Part shown: piece by piece, positions 12,001-25,300 of the stretch
Layout of the letters: each line of letters opens with the position of its first letter
How positions within the stretch are numbered: position 1 is the first letter of the stretch
Source of the DNA: Cephalopachus bancanus
Taxonomy: Eukaryota; Chordata; Mammalia; Primates; Tarsiidae
Assembly (NCBI GenBank): GCA_027257055.1
Contig: JAPVLO010000115.1
Span: forward strand, 434,001 to 498,000
Direction: 5' to 3'
DNA length: 64,000 bases
Notes under the pieces: model-generated
The model's input: the letters and a program-made list of their open reading frames with translations, nothing else
The model's database searches: none
Told to the model about the DNA's origin: nothing
Translations under genes and position numbers: made by a program

Positions 12001-13308
12001 GCTCACAGCAAACAAGCACTACTCTAGGGTCTGAAGACAGAATAGTGACAAGATAGACCATGGCAGCATACATGGGGAGGTAGGGCAAGTACAGCATAGA
12101 GTGGTAGGGACAGAAACAAACTGGACAGTCATGACTTGTCAAAAGGGGCAGTCATTACTCAATGACTAGTCTTCCATTTGGAAGACTAGAAGGGGAAATA
12201 TGTGATCAATTAAAATCAAGTAAAACAAATCTGATAAGTGTCATACAAAGAATTGGAGTAAAATTGGAGTAATAATATGTTACAGTGATGAAAAGGCTAC
12301 TTTACAGTGGTTGCTTGGGAAGTTCATTCTGAGACTTGAAGCAATCTGAATTAGTAGGAGGGGCCAGCCATATGACCATCAGGGGTAAGAGCATTCCAAG
12401 CAGAAAGAAAGGCTAGGGCAAAAAAAAAAAATTTTTTTTTTTTTTTTTGAGTTAGAGTCTCACTCTATCACCCAGTCTGGAATGCAGTAGCATACTCATG
12501 GCCACTCCAGCATCAACCTGCTAGGCCCCGGGGATCCTTCCGCCTCAGCCTTCCAAGTAGCCAGAACTACAGGTGCACACTACCACACCCCGCTAATTTT
12601 TGATTTATTGTAGAGACAGGTCTTGCCAAGTTGCCTGGGCTGGTCTTGAACCCCTGGGTTCAGGCAATTCTCTCACCTCTGCCTCCGAAAGTGTTGGGAT
12701 TACAGGCATGAGCCACCACATCTGGCCCTAATTCAATTTTCAGGCTCATGCCTGGGAAACTTGGTGAGATCTCGTTTCTAAAATGTGGTGTGGTGGCATG
12801 CACCTGTAGTCTCAGCTTAGGTGGGAGGCTTAGGTGGAAGGATCGCCTGAACCCAGCAGGCCAAGGCTGCGGAAGCCATGCACATACCACTGCACTCCAA
12901 CCTGGGTGACAGAGTGAGACTCCGGCTAAATAAATAAATAAATAAAATAAAGACAACACATAATACCAATTGGGAGCACAATTATGTTATATTTATACAA
13001 TGGAATGCTATACAGCAATGAAAATAAGCTATTTATAACAACACTTAACAGTATGGGTGAATTTCACAAATACAAAATTGAGCAAAAGAAGCCAAGACAC
13101 CAAAAGCACATATAGTAGGATTGAAAAACAGGCAAAACTAATCTCTGATGTTAGCAATCAAGATACTGGTTTTCTTGGAGGGCTAGTGACTAAATTCAGA
13201 GGGCTTTTGAGTTGCTGGTGATGTTTTGTTCCTTTAACTGGAGTCTGGTTGGTTACATAGTTGTATTCCATTTGTGAACTTCATTGAGCTATATATATAT
13301 ATATGTAT

Positions 13309-13341
<33 letters not shown>

Positions 13342-16300
13342 AGTTGGAGTCTCACTCTGTCACCCAGACTGGAGCGCAGTGGCCGCTCCCGGCCACCGCA
13401 GCGTCGACTTGCTGGGCTCCGGCGATCCTTCTGCCTCAGCCTTCCGAGTAGCTGGAATTACAGGCATGCGCTACCACGCCCGGCTGATTTTTTGATTTAT
13501 TGTAAAGATGAGGTCTCGCTGCCCAGGCGGGTCTCGAACCCGCAGGCTCAGGCAATCCACTCACCTCAGCCTCCCAAAGGCGTGGGATTACAGGCTGAGC
13601 CACCGAGCCCGGCTGAGCTATATATTTTTATTTTTTATTTTTTTCAGTTGGAGTCTCACTCTGTTGCCTAGGCTGGAGTGCAGTGGCATGCTCATGGCCA
13701 CTGCAGCCTTGACCTGCTGGGCTCAGGTGAACCTTCCACCTCAGCCTTCCAAGTAGTCAGAACTACAGGCACGCGTGACTACTCTAGCTAACTTTTTGAT
13801 TTATTGTAGAGACAAGGTCTCACCAAGTTGCCCAGGCTGGGCTTGAAACCCTGGGTTCTAGCAATCGTCTCGCCTTGGCCTCCCAAAGTGCTGGGATTAC
13901 AGGATTGATCCACCATGTCTGACCAAACTATATATTTTTTGTTTGTTTTTGTTGGAGTTGGAGTTGGAGTCTCACTCTCTGTCACCCAGGCTGGAGGGCA
14001 GTGGCATGCTCCTGGCCACTGCAGCCTTGACCTGCTGGACTCAGGCGATCCTTTTGCCTCAGTCTTCTGAGTAGCTGGAACTACAGGCACGTGCCACCAT
14101 GCCCAGCTAATTTTTAAATTTTATTTAGAGATGAGGTCTCGCCAAGTTGCCCAGGCTGATCTCAAACCTGCAGGCTTAGGCAATCCTCTCACCTCATCCA
14201 TCCTCCCAAAGTGCTGGGATTATAGGCGTGAGCCACCCTGCCAGGCCTTTTTTTTTTTTAAGTTGGCATCTCACTCTTCTCATCTAGGCTAGAGTGCAGT
14301 GGCACACTCACAACCACCACATCCTCGACCTGCAGGGCTTAGGCAAACCTTCCGCCTTAGCCTTCCAAGTAACTGGAACTACAGATGTAGGCCACCACGC
14401 CTGGTTAGTTTTTTTTTGTGATTTATTGTAGAGACAAGGTCTCACCAAGTTGCCCAGGCTGGTCTAGAATCCCTGGGCTCAGGGTGTCTTCCTGCCTTGG
14501 CCTCCCCAAGTGCTGGGATTACAGGCTGAGCCACTGCACCTGGCCGAGCTATATATTTTTGATTCGTATAGTTTTCTGTATGTTCTTCTTCAAAAAATGT
14601 TTTTTATCAAAGAAGATGTACAAGTAGCAAACAAGTGCATAAAAATACATTCAACGTCTTTCTTTCTTTCTTTTTTTTTTGAGTTGGAGTCTCACTCTGT
14701 CGCCCAGACTAGAGTGCAGTGGCCGCTCCCGGCCACCGCAGCCTCGACCTGCTGGGCTCCGGCGATCCTTCCGCCTCAGCCTTCCGAGTAGCCGGAATTA
14801 CAGGCGCGCACTACCATGCCCGGCTGATTTTTTGATTTATTGTAGAGATGAAGTCTCGCTGCCCAGGCGGGTCTCGAACCCACAGGCTCAGGCAATCCAC
14901 TCACCTCAGCCTCCCAAAGGCGCGGGATCACAGGCTGAGCCACCGAGCCCGACTCATTCAGTCTTTCAGCATTAGGGACATGCAAGTGAAAACCACAATG
15001 AGATATCATGTCACACTCAAGAGGGTGGCTATAATTTTTTTAAAAAGGGAAAATAACAAGAGTTGACAAGTATATGGAGGAACTGGAATTCTCGCACATG
15101 GCTGGTGGGAATGTAAAGTGGTGCAGCTGCTGTGAAAAACAGCCTGGCAGTTCCTCAAAAAGTTAATCAGACCAACCTGGGCAACTTAGCATGACCTCAT
15201 CTCTACTAAATCAAAATTATCAGCCGGGCATGATAGCATGTGCCTGTAGTTCTAGTTACTTAGAAAGCTGAGATGGGAGAATCGCCTGAGCCCAGCAGAT
15301 TGATGCTGGGGTGGCCATGAGTGTGCCACTGCACTCCAGCCTGGGCGATAAAGTGAGACTCCAGCTAAAAAAAAAAAAAAAAAGTTAAATATATAATTAC
15401 CATATGATCCAGCAATTCTGCTCCTAGACATATCCCCAAAATAAACAAAAACAGGTGAAATACTTGTACATGAATATTCACAGAAGTGCTATTCACAATA
15501 ACCAAAAGGTGGAAGCAACTCAATGCTCATTAATTTATGAAAATAGATAAACAAAATGTGGCCTATCCATACAATGAGATATTATTCATCCATAAAAAAG
15601 AATGAAGTACTGATACATCCACAATGTAGATGAACCTCAAAAACATTATGCATGGTAAAAGAAGCCAAGTACAAAAGATCAGACACATCTTGTATGATTC
15701 CATTTCTATGAAATATCCTGAATAAGTAAATCCATAGAGACAGAAAACACTTTAGTTGTAGCCAGGGCCTGGAGAGAAGGGAGAATGGGGAGTGGGTGGT
15801 TAATGGGTACAGGTTTCCTTTTGAAGTGAGGAAAATGTACTGGGAACCAGGCTCGGTGGCTCAGCCTATAATCCTGTGCCTTTGGGAGGCTGAGGTGAGT
15901 GGATTGCCTGAGCCTGTGGGTTCGAGACCCGCCTGGGCAGCGAGACCTCATCTTTACAATAAATCAAAAAATCAGCCGGGCGTGGTAGCACATGCCTGTA
16001 ATTCCGGCTACTCGGAAGGCTGAGGCGGAAGGATCGCCGGAGCCCAGCAGGCGAGGCTGCGGTGGCCGGGAGTGGCCACTGCACTCCAGTCTGGGCGACC
16101 GAGTGAGACTCCAACTCAAAAAAAAAAAAAAGTACTGGAATTAGTTAGAAGTGATAGTTGTACACTACTGTGAATGTTCTAAGTGCCACTTAATCATACA
16201 TTTAAGAAGATTAATTTTATGTTGTGTACATTTTACTTCAATAAAGAAGTTTTCCAACTTGAAAAAAAATTCATTAAAAAAGGAAAAAGAGACCGGGCTG

Positions 16301-19300
16301 GGTGGCTCACGCCTATAATCCCAGCACTTTGGGAGGCTGAGGTGAGTGGATTGTCTGAGCCCGCGGGTTCGAGACCTGCCTGGGCAACTTGACGAGCCCT
16401 CATCTCTACAATAAATCAAAAAATTATTTGGGCGTAGTAGTGCACTTGCTACTTGGAAGACTAATGTGGAATGATTGCCTGAGCCCAGCAGATCAAGACT
16501 GGTGGCCATGAGCAGCGTGCCACTGTGCTCCAGCCTGGGTGACAAGTGAGACTCTGACTCAAAAAAAAAAAAGGAAATGATTTTGGTTTGTATGTGAGAA
16601 TGGGTTTAGAAGATGGAGTCAGGGAGACCAGCAGGGAGGCTTGGCACTAGTTCAGACAAGAGTTGATGGTGACGAGCTAAAAAAAAGTCATAGCCAGGCA
16701 CTGTGGCTCACACCTGTAATCCCAGCACTTTGGGAGGCTGAAGCGAGTGGATTGCCTAAATCCAGGAGTTCAAGACCAGCTTGGGCAACATGAGAGGACC
16801 TTGTCTCTACAATAAATAAAAAATTAGCTGGGTATGGTGGTATACACCTGTAGTCTCAGCTACTTAGAAGGCTGAGGTGGAAGGATCGCTGAGCCCAGCA
16901 GGTCAAGGCTTCATTGGCTTTGTGTGTGCCACTGCATTCCAGTCTGGGCAACAGATTGAGACTCTGACTCAAAAAAAGAAAAAAGAAAGAAAGAAAGTGG
17001 TCACAGACATGGAGAAAAGTGGACAGATTTCAGATGTGTTGTGGTGTTGGCAGGACTTGTTGGCTTGAACATAGGATGTAAAAGAGAATTAAGATTGACT
17101 TCTAGGTGGAAGAATCACCTGATCCCAGAGGTTGAAGCTGTGGTGACCATGAGTGTGCCACTGTACTCCAACCTGAGCAACAGAGTGAGGCTCCAACTAA
17201 AAAAAAAAAAAAAAAAAATGACTCCTAGATTTTTCATTTGAACATCTGGAGAGTGGGTGGCGGTGTTCTATTACCCCATGTTAAGAATCCTAAATCTGCA
17301 GGCATGGTGGCTCATGCCTGTAAACCCAGCACTTTGGGAGGCAGAGGCCAGAGGATTGCCTGAGCCTACAGGTTCAAGACCAGCCTGGGCAACATGGTGA
17401 GACCTCATCTCTACAATAAATTGAAAAATTAGCTGGGCATGGTGGCACACGCCAATAGTTCCAACTACTTGGAAGGTTGAAGTGGAAGGATCTGAGCCCA
17501 GCAGGTCGAGGCTGCTGTGGTCATGAGTGTGCCACTGCACTCCAGCCTGGGCGACAGAGTGAGACTCCAACTCCAAAAAAAAAAAAAGAAAGAAAGAAAG
17601 AAAGAAAGAAAGAACCCTAAATCCTAGGGTGCAGGGGCTTCCTCCAGAGCTGAGCTATAATCAACCTTGGTATCTCTGAGTGAGAGACAGGGTCAAATTA
17701 CCCTTTCTTCCCTTCTGCCAATAGCTCCCCACCCTAACCCCAAACAGTTACTGCCATTAGATATTTTAAGCATTATTTTTAGGCTGGGCGTGGTGGCTCA
17801 CATCTATAATCCCAGCACTTTGAGAGGCCGAGGTAAGAGGATTGCCTGAGCCCATGGGTTCGAGATCAGCCTGGGCAACTTGTTGAGACCTCATCTCTAC
17901 AATAAATCAAAAATTTAGCCAGGCGTGGTGGCACATGACTGGAGTTCCAGCTACTGGGAAAGCTGAGGCGGAGGATCACCTGAGCCCAGCAGGTCGAGGA
18001 TATGGTGGCCATGAGCGTGCCACTGCACTCCAGCCTTGGCAGCAGAGTGAGACTCCAACTCAAAAAAAAAATTATTTTTAATGGAAGACTCAAAGTTATG
18101 CCAATTCGACTGGGTGCAATGGCTTACGCCTGTAATTCCAGGATTTTGGGAGACCAAGACCAGCCTTGGCAACATGGTGAGACCTTGTTGCTACAATAAT
18201 TTTAAAAAAAAACTAGCTGAAAGTGGTGGTGCATGCCTGTAGTCTCAACTACTCGGGAAGCTGAGGCAGAAGGATTACCAGAGCCCAAGAGGTTGGGGCT
18301 ACAGTAGCTGTGACCATGCTATCGCATTCCAGCCTGGGTAACAGTGAGATTCTGTTATGCATACTCTCATTTAACATTCCCTTCCACATTCTCAGCTCTC
18401 TGGTTATGATACTAGCCTTGCCTGTGGCATGGCTCTGCCCAGGGCTATCTTCCTCTATGGACCCTGATGACCCTAATGGCAGGATCATCAGACTAAGCTT
18501 CAAACAGCTGTCCTCCCTGGCCTCTTTATTGGCTGAGTCGTGTCTCTTCAGACACTCATCTCTTCTGGACCTAATCTGTTCTGTCTAGATTGTGACTGCT
18601 GCAGACTGTCCAGTCCTGCTGGGGTTCTCTCTCTCTACCCTTGTTCCTAACAGCCTTTTGTGCTACTCTAAGACTTCCTCCAGGTTTCATCAAGAGTACC
18701 CCCTCCTACTCTACCTCAAGACTTGGTACTCCCAGACAACTACTCTGCCCTTACGTGAGCCTCACCTTCTCTCTCCCTTTACAGGGGAACCCCTTTCCAC
18801 AGAGAGCCGGCTCATGAACAGCTGTATCCAGGCCAGGAGGAAGTGCCAGGCTGATGCCACTTGCAGTGCTGCCTACCACCACCTGGATTCCTGCACCTCT
18901 AGCGTAAGCACTCCATTGCCCTCAGAGGAGCCTTCAGTCCCTGCGGACTGCCTGGAGGCAGTGCAGCAACTCAGGAACAGCTCTCTGATAGGCTGCACTT
19001 GCCACCGGCGCATGAAGAACCAAGCTACCTGCCTGGACATCTTTTGGACCGTTCACCGTGCTCGTGGCCTTGGTGAGGCCCCCATCCTAGACTAAACTGG
19101 GGAAGATGGCTCCTGGGATTGTTTTTTAATTTTGCAGAATATGGACCACAGGGTAGATTCTGATGGGGATGATAACGACATTTGACATCAAAGAGGTGGA
19201 GGGAGGAATTGGCAGTATCTTTTTGGGTGCTGACAATGTTGCCCTCTCTTCTTCCTACTTCCCACTTTTTTTCGAGTTAGAGTCTCACTCTGTCGCACAG

Positions 19301-22300
19301 ACTGGAGTGCAGTGCCATGCTTATGGTCACTTCAGTCTCAACTTCCTGGGCTCAGGCAATCCTTCTGCCTCAGCCTTCTGAGTAGCTGGGGCTACCGGCT
19401 CGCATCACCACACCCGACTAATTTTTTGATTGACTGCAGAACCACCACACCCAGCCCCTGCTTCCCACTTTCTTACCTGGAAATATGTAGCTTCCACTTG
19501 GCAGAGCTGTGAACCAGGCCGAGGCCCAACTTGGGGAGCTCCTGGAATGGAAAGGAATGGAGAGGCGATCAGGAAAAGGGTTTTAAGCCATAAACAGGCT
19601 CCAAATACCATGTAACTCACAAGTTTAGAGAGACTAGGAAATAGCATCTTGGTCCGCCTTTTGACAGAAAAGATGCACATTAGCCAGACAGAAGATGGTG
19701 AGAGAGAGCAGGCATAGAAAGAGCCAAAGAGAGGAGCTGCCTTTTACTCTTTCCATAGACCCCTCTCTCTGATACTCCAGCTTTTACTAGACTATGTTGT
19801 GGTAACAATGTATTGACTTTTGTTTCACCTGTCTTCTTCACTGTGGGATTCAGGCAAAAGGTGCACCCTCTTATCTGGAATGTTCCCTTCTCATGGCAGA
19901 AAGAAATGAGCATTGGCAGAAGTGTGCAATGTTTTTAAAAGCTTTGCTCAGGCTGGGCATGATGTTTCATGCCTATAATCCCAACACTCTGGGAAGCCAA
20001 GGTGAGAGGATTGCCTGAGCCCATGGGTTCGAGACCAGCCCAGGCAATTTGACAAGACCTCATCTCTACAATAAATCAAAAAATTAGCCGGGCGTGATGG
20101 CACGTGCCTGTAGTTCCAGCTACCTGGAAGGATGAGGTGGAAGGATCACCTGAGCCCAGCAGGTCTAGTCTTCTACTTGCATCCCATTGGCAGAACAAAT
20201 CACATGGCCAAGTCTAGGATCTCATGATAGTTTCTATATTGTGTCTGAATGTGGCTCCTCTTGATCTAGAAACCTGTCAACTAAACAGATAAGTTATCTG
20301 CCTCCTATACATACTCAGCATACAATATGTAACAGGGTCAGGATAACCACATCAAACACTCTCAGAAAAGGGAGGAATGGGAGGCACACCGCTGATATTG
20401 GTACATAGCAATTCTGAAATCCTGCTAGACAAATGTTACAAGGGCCCTTTCCCCTGGGAACGGTGGTTTTTTTAGTTTTAATTTTTATTTTTTGAGTCAG
20501 GGTCTCACTCTGTCATCTTGGCTGGAGTGCAGTGACATGATCACTCACTGCAGTTTTGACCTCCTGTGCTCAGGTGATCCTTCTGCTTCAGCTTCCCAAG
20601 TGTGCACTACTGTGCCCAACTAATTTTTAAAAATATGTTCTGTAGTGATAAGGTCTCACTATGTTGCCCAGGCTGGTCTTGAACTCCTGGGCTCAAGCAA
20701 TCCTCCAGCCTCCGCCTCCCAGAAGGCTGGGATTGCAGGTGCATGCCACCACACCCAGCTAGTTTTTACTCCTTTTTTGTAGAGACAAGGTCTCTATGTT
20801 GCCCAGGCTGGTCTCGAATTCCTGGGCTCAAGCAATTCTTCCACCTCAGCCTCCCAGAGTGCTGGGATTATAGCCCTGAGACACTGTGCCTGGCTGGGAT
20901 TGTTTTTTTTTTGGTTTTTTTTTTTTTGGTTTTTTTTGAGTTGGAGTCTCACTCTGTCACCCCGACCAGAGTGCAGTGGCCACTCCCGGCCACCACAGCC
21001 TCGACCTGCTGGGCTCCGGCGATCCTTCCGCCTCAGCCTTCCAAGTAGCTGGAATTACAGGCGCACTACCACGCCCGGCTGATTTTTTGATTTATTGTAG
21101 AGATGAGGTCTCGCCTGCCCAGGTGGTTCTCGAACCCGCGGGCTCAGGCAATCCACTCACCTCAGCCTCCCAAAGGCGTGGGATTACAGGCTGAGCCACC
21201 GAACCCAGCTAGGGATTGTTTTTTAATAAGGCCCTGTTTTTGCTCTATGGGAGTAGTTGCCCTATCTGTTGTTCTCCAGAGTTCTTGGCCAAGCCGTCTG
21301 GGAAGTCCCTTCTTTTTCCATTATTCTCTTTGACCACATTTGAAAAGGGCACTGGGGACTATAACCTCCCTGAGGACTGAGCAGCATTCTTAGCCTGCTT
21401 CCTGCCTGAGGAATGTTGGGGCATTTTAAGTCTCAAATAGGTACAGTCTTTTAAAATCCAGGCTGGTAGCTCTTTGCAGTACATCTCTCTAAAAGCATAA
21501 TTGCTTCTTATATCTTTGATTTTTATCATCTTGTGTGCCAGTAGCCTTTCCCACAATTCAAGACATGCATCTTTTTCTAGACCTAATTAGAAGTCCCTTG
21601 GCCTTATCAGGCTTCTGTGGAAGAACCACTACTTTAGTCTTTTTTTCCTGAGTACATTTGTCCAACTGGCAGGATTTCCTGAGTACCATCTTGATCAACT
21701 GCGAGAGCTCCACAAATGCCATGATAACCATATGCCTGATTTGGTCATTTCCCCAAGGCTGAGTTGTGATCAACCTTATCACTCAAAGCATTTTCAATTT
21801 TATCTCTTACCTTTTGAATATGAGAAACAGTTGTATTTCTTAATCCTGTAAATCCTGAAATTTCTGGATTATCTTTTCCATTTCCTCCCTATTTGTGAAC
21901 TGGCCAATTCCTTTTTGAGTTTATATCTTTCTTGTAGCACCTTGCTAAATGCAGCCAAGAGCAATCAAGTCATACTAGTAACCCTTTGCTTCTCAGCTTC
22001 TTCCTCTTAGCACAAGCTCATTCAGAATATCATCTTCCTTCCAAGTTATTGCAGGCAACAATGCCAAATGACTTGACATTGTGTAATGAAGAGTGCCATC
22101 TTTAAGCCCCCAGAAGTAGCTTCTTTACCACCCACTGCCCAGTTTCAAAGTCAATGCCACACATATTAGGTTTTTTTGTTACTGTAGCATTTCACTTCTA
22201 GATATCAATTGCTTTTTTTTTTTAGTTTTCAAGATTTTTTTCCTTTAATTTTGCATAGCTTTTCTTCCTTTGAAAGTTAGCACAGGCCGGGCATGGTAGC

Positions 22301-25300
22301 TTACGCCTATAATCCCAGCACTTTGGGAGGCCAAGGTGAGAGGATTGCCTGAGCCCACGGGTTTGAGACCAGCCTGGGCAACTTGGTGAGACCTCATCTC
22401 TACAATAAATCAAAAAATTAGCCGGGCATGGTGGCACATGCCTGTAGTTCCAGCTACTTGGAAGGCTGAGGCAGACAGATCGCCTGAACCTGGGAGGTTG
22501 AGGCTGCAGTGGCCGTAAGCATGCTACTGCACTCCAGCCTGGGCAACAGAGTGAGACTGCAACATACACACACACAAAAAGAAGGTTAGTACATAAAATA
22601 CACTTTAGATCATCTAGTCTACTTTTGGAAAATGTTTTTTAAGATGTGTGGTACAATTCAGGATTAGGTATACAAGTGGACATCATACAGGCAAAGTTTC
22701 AGGCTCCCTTTGGTCCCTATTTTGCCTGGTTTGAGATCAGGTACCCTTATTGATGTTGTGTCCCTCCCCCCCCCACCCCGGCAGTATTCTACTACTGCCA
22801 ATCCCTTTCTTATAGTATTATGGTAAATGTTCAGGGTCCACTTATGAGTGTGAACATGTAGTACTCAGTTCTTTGTTTCTGTGATAGATCACTGAGTATT
22901 ATTGATTCTAAATCTATACAAGTTGCTGTGAAGTCCATATGTTTGTCCTTCTTTATGACTGCATAATATTCCATCATATATATACCACATTTTTTAAATC
23001 CAGTCCAGTTTTGATGGGCAGTACAGTTGGTTCCACGTTTTTGCTATTGTGACCAGTGCTACAATAAATATGCATGTGCAGGTATCTTTTTTGTAGAATG
23101 CTTTGAGTTCCTCTGGGTATATTCCCAGTAGGGGGTCAATTGCATTTTTAATAAGAATTTGCTAGGTTGTGTTGCAGTAACAACGAACCAATTCCAAAAT
23201 CTGTGGCTTACAACAACAAAAATATATTTCTTGCTCATGCTACACCTCTGCTGTGGGCTTCCCTGAATTGGCTTTGTCTCTGTTCTACTTGCCATCTTCA
23301 TTGGAAGATCCAGGCTGGTAGAAGGAAAAAAGTAATGCAGAACCATATGAAGGTTTTTTGGGGTTTTTTTTTTTTGAGTCAGAGTCTCATTCTGTCACCC
23401 AGGCTGGCATGCAGTGGCACGCTCATGGTCACCGCAGCCTCGACCTGCTGGGCTCAGGTGATCCTTCTGCCTCAACTTTAAAGTATCTGGAACTACAGGC
23501 ATGCACTACCACACCTGGCTTATTTTTTGAATTATTGTAGAGACGAGGTCCCATCAAGTTGCCCAGGCTGGTATCAAACCCCTGAGCTCAGGCAATCCAC
23601 TTGCCTCAGCCTCCCCAAGTGCTAGGATTACAGGCTTGAGCCACTGCACCCAGCTGAAGATTCTTAAATCTTCTGCTCAGATGTGATTACCATCACTTGA
23701 GCTCACAATCCATAGTCCACAGCAAGTCACATGGTCAGGCCTGGCATCAGTGTAGAGGGGAAGTATACTCTGCTCACAAAGGGCAGGAAGGTCACATGGT
23801 AACAGGTGTAATCCTCCCCTGGGGTGGGTATCAAATAACTGTGTACAATAAAATAGTTTACCACACTCCTTGTTACGTGCTTTCTACTCATAGCAATCAC
23901 TTCTCTTTCAAAACTTCCCCTGAGACTTCTTCCCAAATTATCTTACCTCCTGCTTTTTTTCTTGCATCTAGCCCATCATCTCCTACTGCCTGATGTTATC
24001 TATATTTCTTCTCTTCTAGAGATGCATTCACAAAGGCTGTTGGGTCACATCCCTGCAAGCTCACCTCCCTCACCTCGCTCTTCCAACAAGATTCATTAAC
24101 CAACATTTATTAAGCACCTACCATGCATGTGAATTATGCAGCAATTTTATAAGACCCAGTCAGTCCCTTTAAGGAGTGCACAGGCCCATGGGGGTGACTG
24201 ACAGAGAAGCATTTGCTTTGAGATCATTGTCTCTTTTTCTTGTTTTCCAGAGTCAGGTTCAGTTCACTCCCTGGCCTCACTTTCATTTCCCCATGTGTCA
24301 TGCAACTCCACAGTGTCATGGTCAGGCATAGAACAGAGTCCACTGCTGTCCCTTCCCTAACAGCAAGAGAAAACAAGACAGAGCCCCCCTTGCCCGATTG
24401 TGTACCCATAGGCAATTGTCTGGTAGTTAGAAGCATACTCTGGAATCAGTCCAGATTTCAAATCCCAGCTCCTCTTTTTTTTTTTTTGAGTCAGAGTCTC
24501 ACTGTGTTGCCAAGGTTGAACTGCAGTGGCATGATCACGGCTCAACGCAGCCTCGACCTCCCTGGCTCAGGGGTTCCTTCCACCTCAGCTCCCCCTCAGC
24601 CCTCCGAGTAGCTGGGACAACAGGCATGCTACCATGCTTGGCTAATGTTTTTTAAAGTTTTTGTAGAGGTGGGGGTCTCACTATGTTGTCCAGGCTGGTT
24701 TTGAATTCCTAGGCTCAAGCAACCCTCCTGCCTCGGCCTCCCAAAGTGCTAGAATTGCAGGCATGAGCTACTGCACCCAGCCCTAGCTCCACTTCTTATT
24801 AGCTTATGTAAGCCCGAGCAAGTTACTTAACCTCTCTCATCCTCACATTCTTCTTACCTACCCAGTGGCTTCTGGGAGGATGGAATGAGATTGGTGGATA
24901 TCTCACTTATATCATGGGGCTCATCACAGTGTACTTAACAAATAGTAGCTTTTATTATATTATTCCGTTCTTTTTTTTTTGAGTTGGAGTCTCACTCCAT
25001 TGCCCAGGCTGGAGTGCAGTGGCATGCTCACGGCCACCACAGCCTCGACCTGCTGGGCTCAGGCAATCCTTCTACCTCAGCCTTCCAAGTAGCGGGAACT
25101 ACAGGTGTGTGCTACCACACCCAGCTAATTAATTTTTGATTTATTGTAGAGACGAGGTCTCGCCAAGTTGCCTGGGCTGGTCTCAAACCCACGGGCTCAG
25201 GTAATCCACTCACCTCAACCTCCCCAAGTGCTGGAATTACAGGCTGAGGCACTGAGCTCCATCACTTTTATTATTCTTATCAGTATATTCATGGAGCCCA

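Larger units (their letters stand above)
14600..16262 (+). mobile_element. L1 LINE: ORF2 end and 3'UTR, interrupted by three Alus
   Basis: In order: CAAAGAAGATGTACAAGTAGC, AAAACCACAATGAGATATC, CATATGATCCAGCAATTCTG, CAGAAGTGCTATTCACAATA, TGTATGATTCCATTTCTATG and a final CTTCAATAAAGAAG with A-run. This is the usual L1 ORF2-to-3'UTR order. The interruptions are at 14660-14953, 15167-15380 and 15847-16130. Old and non-coding. Confidence 0.85.

Noticed and set aside
13303..13671. Long open frames with [15 protein letters not shown] or AGLRRSF-type peptides, here and about 60 times elsewhere
   Set aside because: They are translations of Alu elements and recur wherever an Alu lies; they are not genes.
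13300..14560. CRISPR-like array of regularly spaced repeats
   Set aside because: The repeats are full-length Alus of about 300 bases in a vertebrate genome, with no spacers.
18592..19095. Open frame beginning upstream of GFRA3 exon 2 as an alternative start
   Set aside because: The true exon begins at the acceptor 18784/18785; the upstream part is pyrimidine-rich intron and lacks a signal-peptide pattern.
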